Assembly (NCBI GenBank): GCA_001683735.1
Contig: LUGG01000002.1
Location: forward strand, 434,001-498,000
DNA: 64,000 bases
Direction: 5' to 3'
DNA from: Grifola frondosa
Lineage: Eukaryota > Basidiomycota > Agaricomycetes > Polyporales > Grifolaceae
Shown here: positions 60,388 to 64,000 of the stretch, piece by piece
Position numbering within the stretch: position 1 is the stretch's first letter
Layout of the letters: every line of letters begins with the position of its first letter
Notes under the pieces: generated by a model
The model's input: only the letters and a program-made list of their open reading frames with translations
Told to the model about the DNA's origin: nothing
Databases searched by the model: none
Program-made: the position numbers and the translations under genes

Positions 60388-63300
60388 ATGCCTGCCCCAA
60401 GGCCATCCCAGAGTGCTGAGGCTGCACGCGCAGCAGCCCTTCAGGCAGAGTTCAATGAGAAGAAATGGGTATGGGTGCCCGACGACAAGGATGGTTACCT
60501 CGCGGGTTGGGTGGTGAAGGAGGAGGACGACATAGGTGAAGTCGTTATGGCTGCTGGAGGAGAGGTATCTTGTTAGGACAGTTTGGAAATGTCGCTGCTA
60601 TCGCTGATCGCTTTCAACGTAGATTCGGAGGCTCCCCTTATACGCGTTGTCCAAGATGAATCCGCCAAAGTTCGACCGCGTTGACGACATAGCGGACTTG
60701 ACATTCCTCAATGAAGCTAGCGTTGTACATAATCTACGTCTCAGGTATGGATCCGGTGCCATATATGTGAGCTCAGCATTCGTTTGTTGTGATGTATGCG
60801 TTGACTGAGTCTTGATACCTCAGACCTATTCAGGACTATTCTTAGTCGCTATCAATCCATACCAGTCGTTGCCCCTTTACTCGGATGGCATCGTCCACCA
60901 ATACCGCGGTAAACGTCGTGACGAGAATCCTCCTCATATCTTCGCCATCGCCGAGCGAGCATGGATCAATATGGGGGAGGAGCGTGAGAACCAGAGTATT
61001 CTCATAACGTGAGATCTTTAGTATCTTGGAATGAATAGCGTTAATCGGATTGTTACCATTTTAGCGGCGAATCTGGAGCTGGTAAAACAGAAAGTACCAA
61101 GAAAGTCATCCAATTCTTGGCTGCCATCGCTACAGATACACATGCACCGACAGTCACTCCCTCACACTCTCAATCACCTTCTCTTATCTCGTCAACTTTC
61201 GGCGCGACGATGCCCTCTATCGGCCTTCCGCGCAGCAGCTCTTTCAAGAAGCATGGGAAGCACGCATCCATGAGCACTTCAAGCTCGGGGCTAACGGCGA
61301 AGGGAAGACTCGGGCTATTAGAGCGTCAAATCCTTCAAGCCAACCCGATCTTAGAGGCATTCGGAAACGCGCAGACACAGCGCAACAACAACTCCAGTAG
61401 ATTTGGCAAGTTCATCAGGATCAGTTTTGCTCCGGATGGGAGCATTGCAGGTGCCAATATCGATTGGTACCTTTTAGAGAAGAGCCGGGTAGTGGTCAGA
61501 AGTGAGGCTGAAAGAAGCTTCCATGTATTCTATCAGCTCATGGAGGGCGATGGTAGTCTGAAGGGTGAGAATTGTCTTACATTCATGTCTCTCTAGTCAT
61601 GCTCATAATATAATTAGAGACTCTGCTTCTTGATGGCGGAATCGAGGACTACGAGTACCTGAACAAGAGTAGACGCGAAGTGGATGGGATCGATGACGAA
61701 GAGGAATGGACACTTTTGAAGGTAATTGCCACGCTCATCTGTGTCTCAACCAACCTGATTCTTGTTCTAGAATGCCCTTGACGTTGTTGGCTTCACTCCC
61801 ACTGAGCAGTTTGATCTGTTCAGGATAGTCGCCGCCGTATTGCACATAGGGAACATTGTTATCACATCCACGCGTTCAGATGATGCAGTTATGCCTGATC
61901 CCTCGCAGGCTGAACGGGTATGCCACCTGCTAGGCATACCGGTTTCGGAATTCACGAAAGCCGTCTTGCGTCCTCGCGTCCTGGCCGGCCGCGAATGGGT
62001 GACGCAAGCAAGGACGCGGCAGCAGGCCCTCGACGAGTTGTCTGCCTTGTGCAAGACGCTTTATGAGAAGTCATTTAGTATGCTGGTGGACCGTATCAAT
62101 CGTGCGCTGGACCGTCCATCGTCGAAGTCCACATTCATTGGTGTCCTGGATATCGCTGGGTTCGAAATATTTGATATCAACGGGTACGAGCAGCTCCTCA
62201 TAAATTATACCAACGAGAAACTTCAGCAGTTCTTCAATCATCACATGTTTGTGCTCGAGCAGGAGGAATACGCACGGGAGGGCATCGACTGGGACTACGT
62301 GAACTTTGGGCTTGACCTCCAGCCCACGATCGATCTCATTGAGACCAGCGGGAATGCTATTGGAGTGTTGAGTTTACTTGACGAGGAATGCATCATGCCA
62401 AAGGCGACAGACCTCACTTTCACCAACAAGCTTCATTCACTATGGAGCGGCGAGCCATCATCTAACGAGGAGCCTCACCCTGGTTGTTCCAAGTACGAGC
62501 CCGCACGATTCGAGCAGGGTTTCATCATTCACCATTACGCTGGCCGAGTCGAATATCGGACAGATAGCTGGTTGGAGAAGAACAAGGACCCACTGAATGA
62601 TAATCTAACCCGCGTATTAGCGTCCTCCTCCGAGAGATACGTTGCCTCGTTGTTCTCTGAGTATGGTGAAGCGTCATCTATGGTTTCGAATGCCCTCACA
62701 ATCGGCAAGAAACGCGTCTCAAAGAAAGGCGCGTTTAGGACGGTTGGTCAACGGCACAAAGAGCAACTGTCCAGTCTTATGGCACAGTTGCAAGCCACAC
62801 AACCTCACTTTGTTCGTTGCATTGTCCCAAATATTCTCAAGAAGCCAGGACGGGTGGACGTACCGTTGGTCCTCGATCAACTTCGCTGTAATGGTGTCCT
62901 CGAGGGCATTCGTATTGCGCGTCTCGGATATCCCAATCGTCTCCCGTTCGTCGAGTTTAGGCAGCGATATGAGGTTCTAACCCCTGGTGTTATCCCACGA
63001 GGCTACATGGATGGCCGGAAGGCGTGCTTGCGTATGGTCGATGCACTCGAACTCGATAAGTCCACCTTCAGGATCGGGACTTCGAAGATTTTCTTCAAGG
63101 CTGGAGTGCTTGCGGAGCTGGAGGAACGCAGGGACGCGCTTCTCTTTGACATTTTCTCCAAATTGCAAGCTGTCGCTCGGATGTACACTGCAAGACGACA
63201 GATGAAGAAGGTTCTGAACCGCGCCGTGGCTATTCGTACGATCCAACGTAACGCACGCGTCTACGGGGAGTTGCACGATTGGCCGTGGTGGAACCTTTAC

Positions 63301-64000
63301 ACAAAGGTACGCCTGATTGTCTATACTATCTTACCGCGATTGTTTAAGAATTACCTATGTTACAGGTTCGCCCTCTTCTGGCCGCTACTCGAAATGACGA
63401 CGAACTCCACCGGAAAGAAGCAGAGCTTCTACTTGCCAAGGAGCGTGCAGAGCGTGATCAGAAGGAAAGAGAGGCATTGGAGAGCCTCAAGATGCGTCTG
63501 GAAGCGGATAAAAGAAAGGTTGAGGATGAACTGGAGGCAGAGCGTGCCCTTGCAGTTGATAAAGATGCTCTCTTGGAGCGCAGTAAGAAGCACGAGTTGG
63601 AGCTTGAAGAGGAGATTGCAGCACTGCAGGCGGACCTCGATACTCTTGATTCACAACTTGACCGAGCGCTCAAGCTCCAGAAGGAGAGCGAGGAGAAGCA
63701 CGAAACGCTGCGGAAGGCCTTCGATCAGGCCGCCGAGCACCTTGTGCGCCTGGAGGGCGAACAGCAGGAGTGGTCTGCTCGAGAAGCTGAGCTCAATGAC
63801 CAACTAGACCAGGCACAGGAAGAGATCGATGTCTTGAGCGCGGAGAAGGAGGAGTTGACAAAGATGGCCGAAGAGTTGAAGAACCTGGCCGCTCAGCGTC
63901 AGGAGGACCTTTCTCGTGCAAAGGACCGTATGGAGTCGACTATATCAGACATGGATGGCAAACTTAGCGCAGAGCTACGGAACAGGTAACATCAGCGTTC
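60388..64000 (+). CDS. Myosin II heavy chain (conventional), 3' end outside window
   Basis: Exons from ATG 60388: 60388-60564, 60623-60766, 60824-61008, 61065 onward, then long exons to the window edge. An SH3-like N-terminal segment ([20 protein letters not shown]) is followed by [20 protein letters not shown], the P-loop GESGAGKT, switch I ([10 protein letters not shown]) and switch II (DIAGFEIF). The actin-binding region is HFVRCIVPN, then [15 protein letters not shown]. The converter and IQ helix follow ([20 protein letters not shown]) and then the start of a heptad coiled coil ([20 protein letters not shown] onward). An extra Ser/Thr-rich loop 1 ([18 protein letters not shown]) follows the P-loop helix. 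By homology it drives the contractile ring for cytokinesis. The sequence ends at a GTAACA donor in the rod. Confidence 0.95.

Overview
The window is from a filamentous basidiomycete, probably an Agaricomycete; a Polyporales-type wood decayer is the best guess from gene style. Genes are split by many introns of about 50-60 bp with GT(A/G)NG(T/C) donors. Housekeeping proteins are fungal in type: a fused Arg5,6, calcineurin A, myosin II, Ubc13, elongin C and an Ubx2/FAF2-like protein. There are no bacterial signals, rRNA, CRISPR or convincing tRNA genes.

Left third (about 1.4-23.2 kb): a large segmental triplication. Copy A (about 1.43-10.88 kb) and copy B (about 10.89-17.45 kb) are direct tandem repeats. 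Copy C (about 17.76-23.19 kb) is inverted. Each carries one two-exon gene for a Pro/Ser-rich protein ending in an array of C2H2/C2HC-like zinc fingers. Copy B looks intact (472 aa), copy A is a multiply frameshifted pseudogene, and copy C has one frameshift. Promoter (TATA-like), exon 1 length and intron position are shared by all three. Copy A also contains a 1,349-bp foldback element with a perfect 9-bp target-site duplication. A GC-rich membrane-protein gene (partial) lies at the left edge.

Middle (23.2-31.4 kb): a tandem duplication. The ancestral order was isochorismatase-like (-), zinc alcohol dehydrogenase (+), Bem46-like alpha/beta hydrolase (-). Duplication left two ADH copies and a chimeric scar (isochorismatase exon fused to a hydrolase exon) at about 26.63 kb. 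Then come a small secreted hydrophobic protein (32.7-33.6 kb) and a fourth, diverged zinc-finger paralogue (35.65-36.97 kb).

Right half (38.2-64 kb): mostly housekeeping. Five of the eight supported genes between 38.2 and 54.4 kb belong to the ubiquitin system: a CUE-domain ER protein and an Ubx2/FAF2-like protein (divergent pair), Ubc13 and elongin C (divergent pair), and a large RING-H2 E3. Calcineurin A and a single-pass membrane protein are interspersed. Arg5,6 (arginine synthesis), an unknown Ser-rich protein and the 5' two thirds of myosin II complete the window.

Several otherwise good genes are broken by a single missing base, usually within a short G/C run. This must be weighed (consensus error or real decay) before calling pseudogenes.
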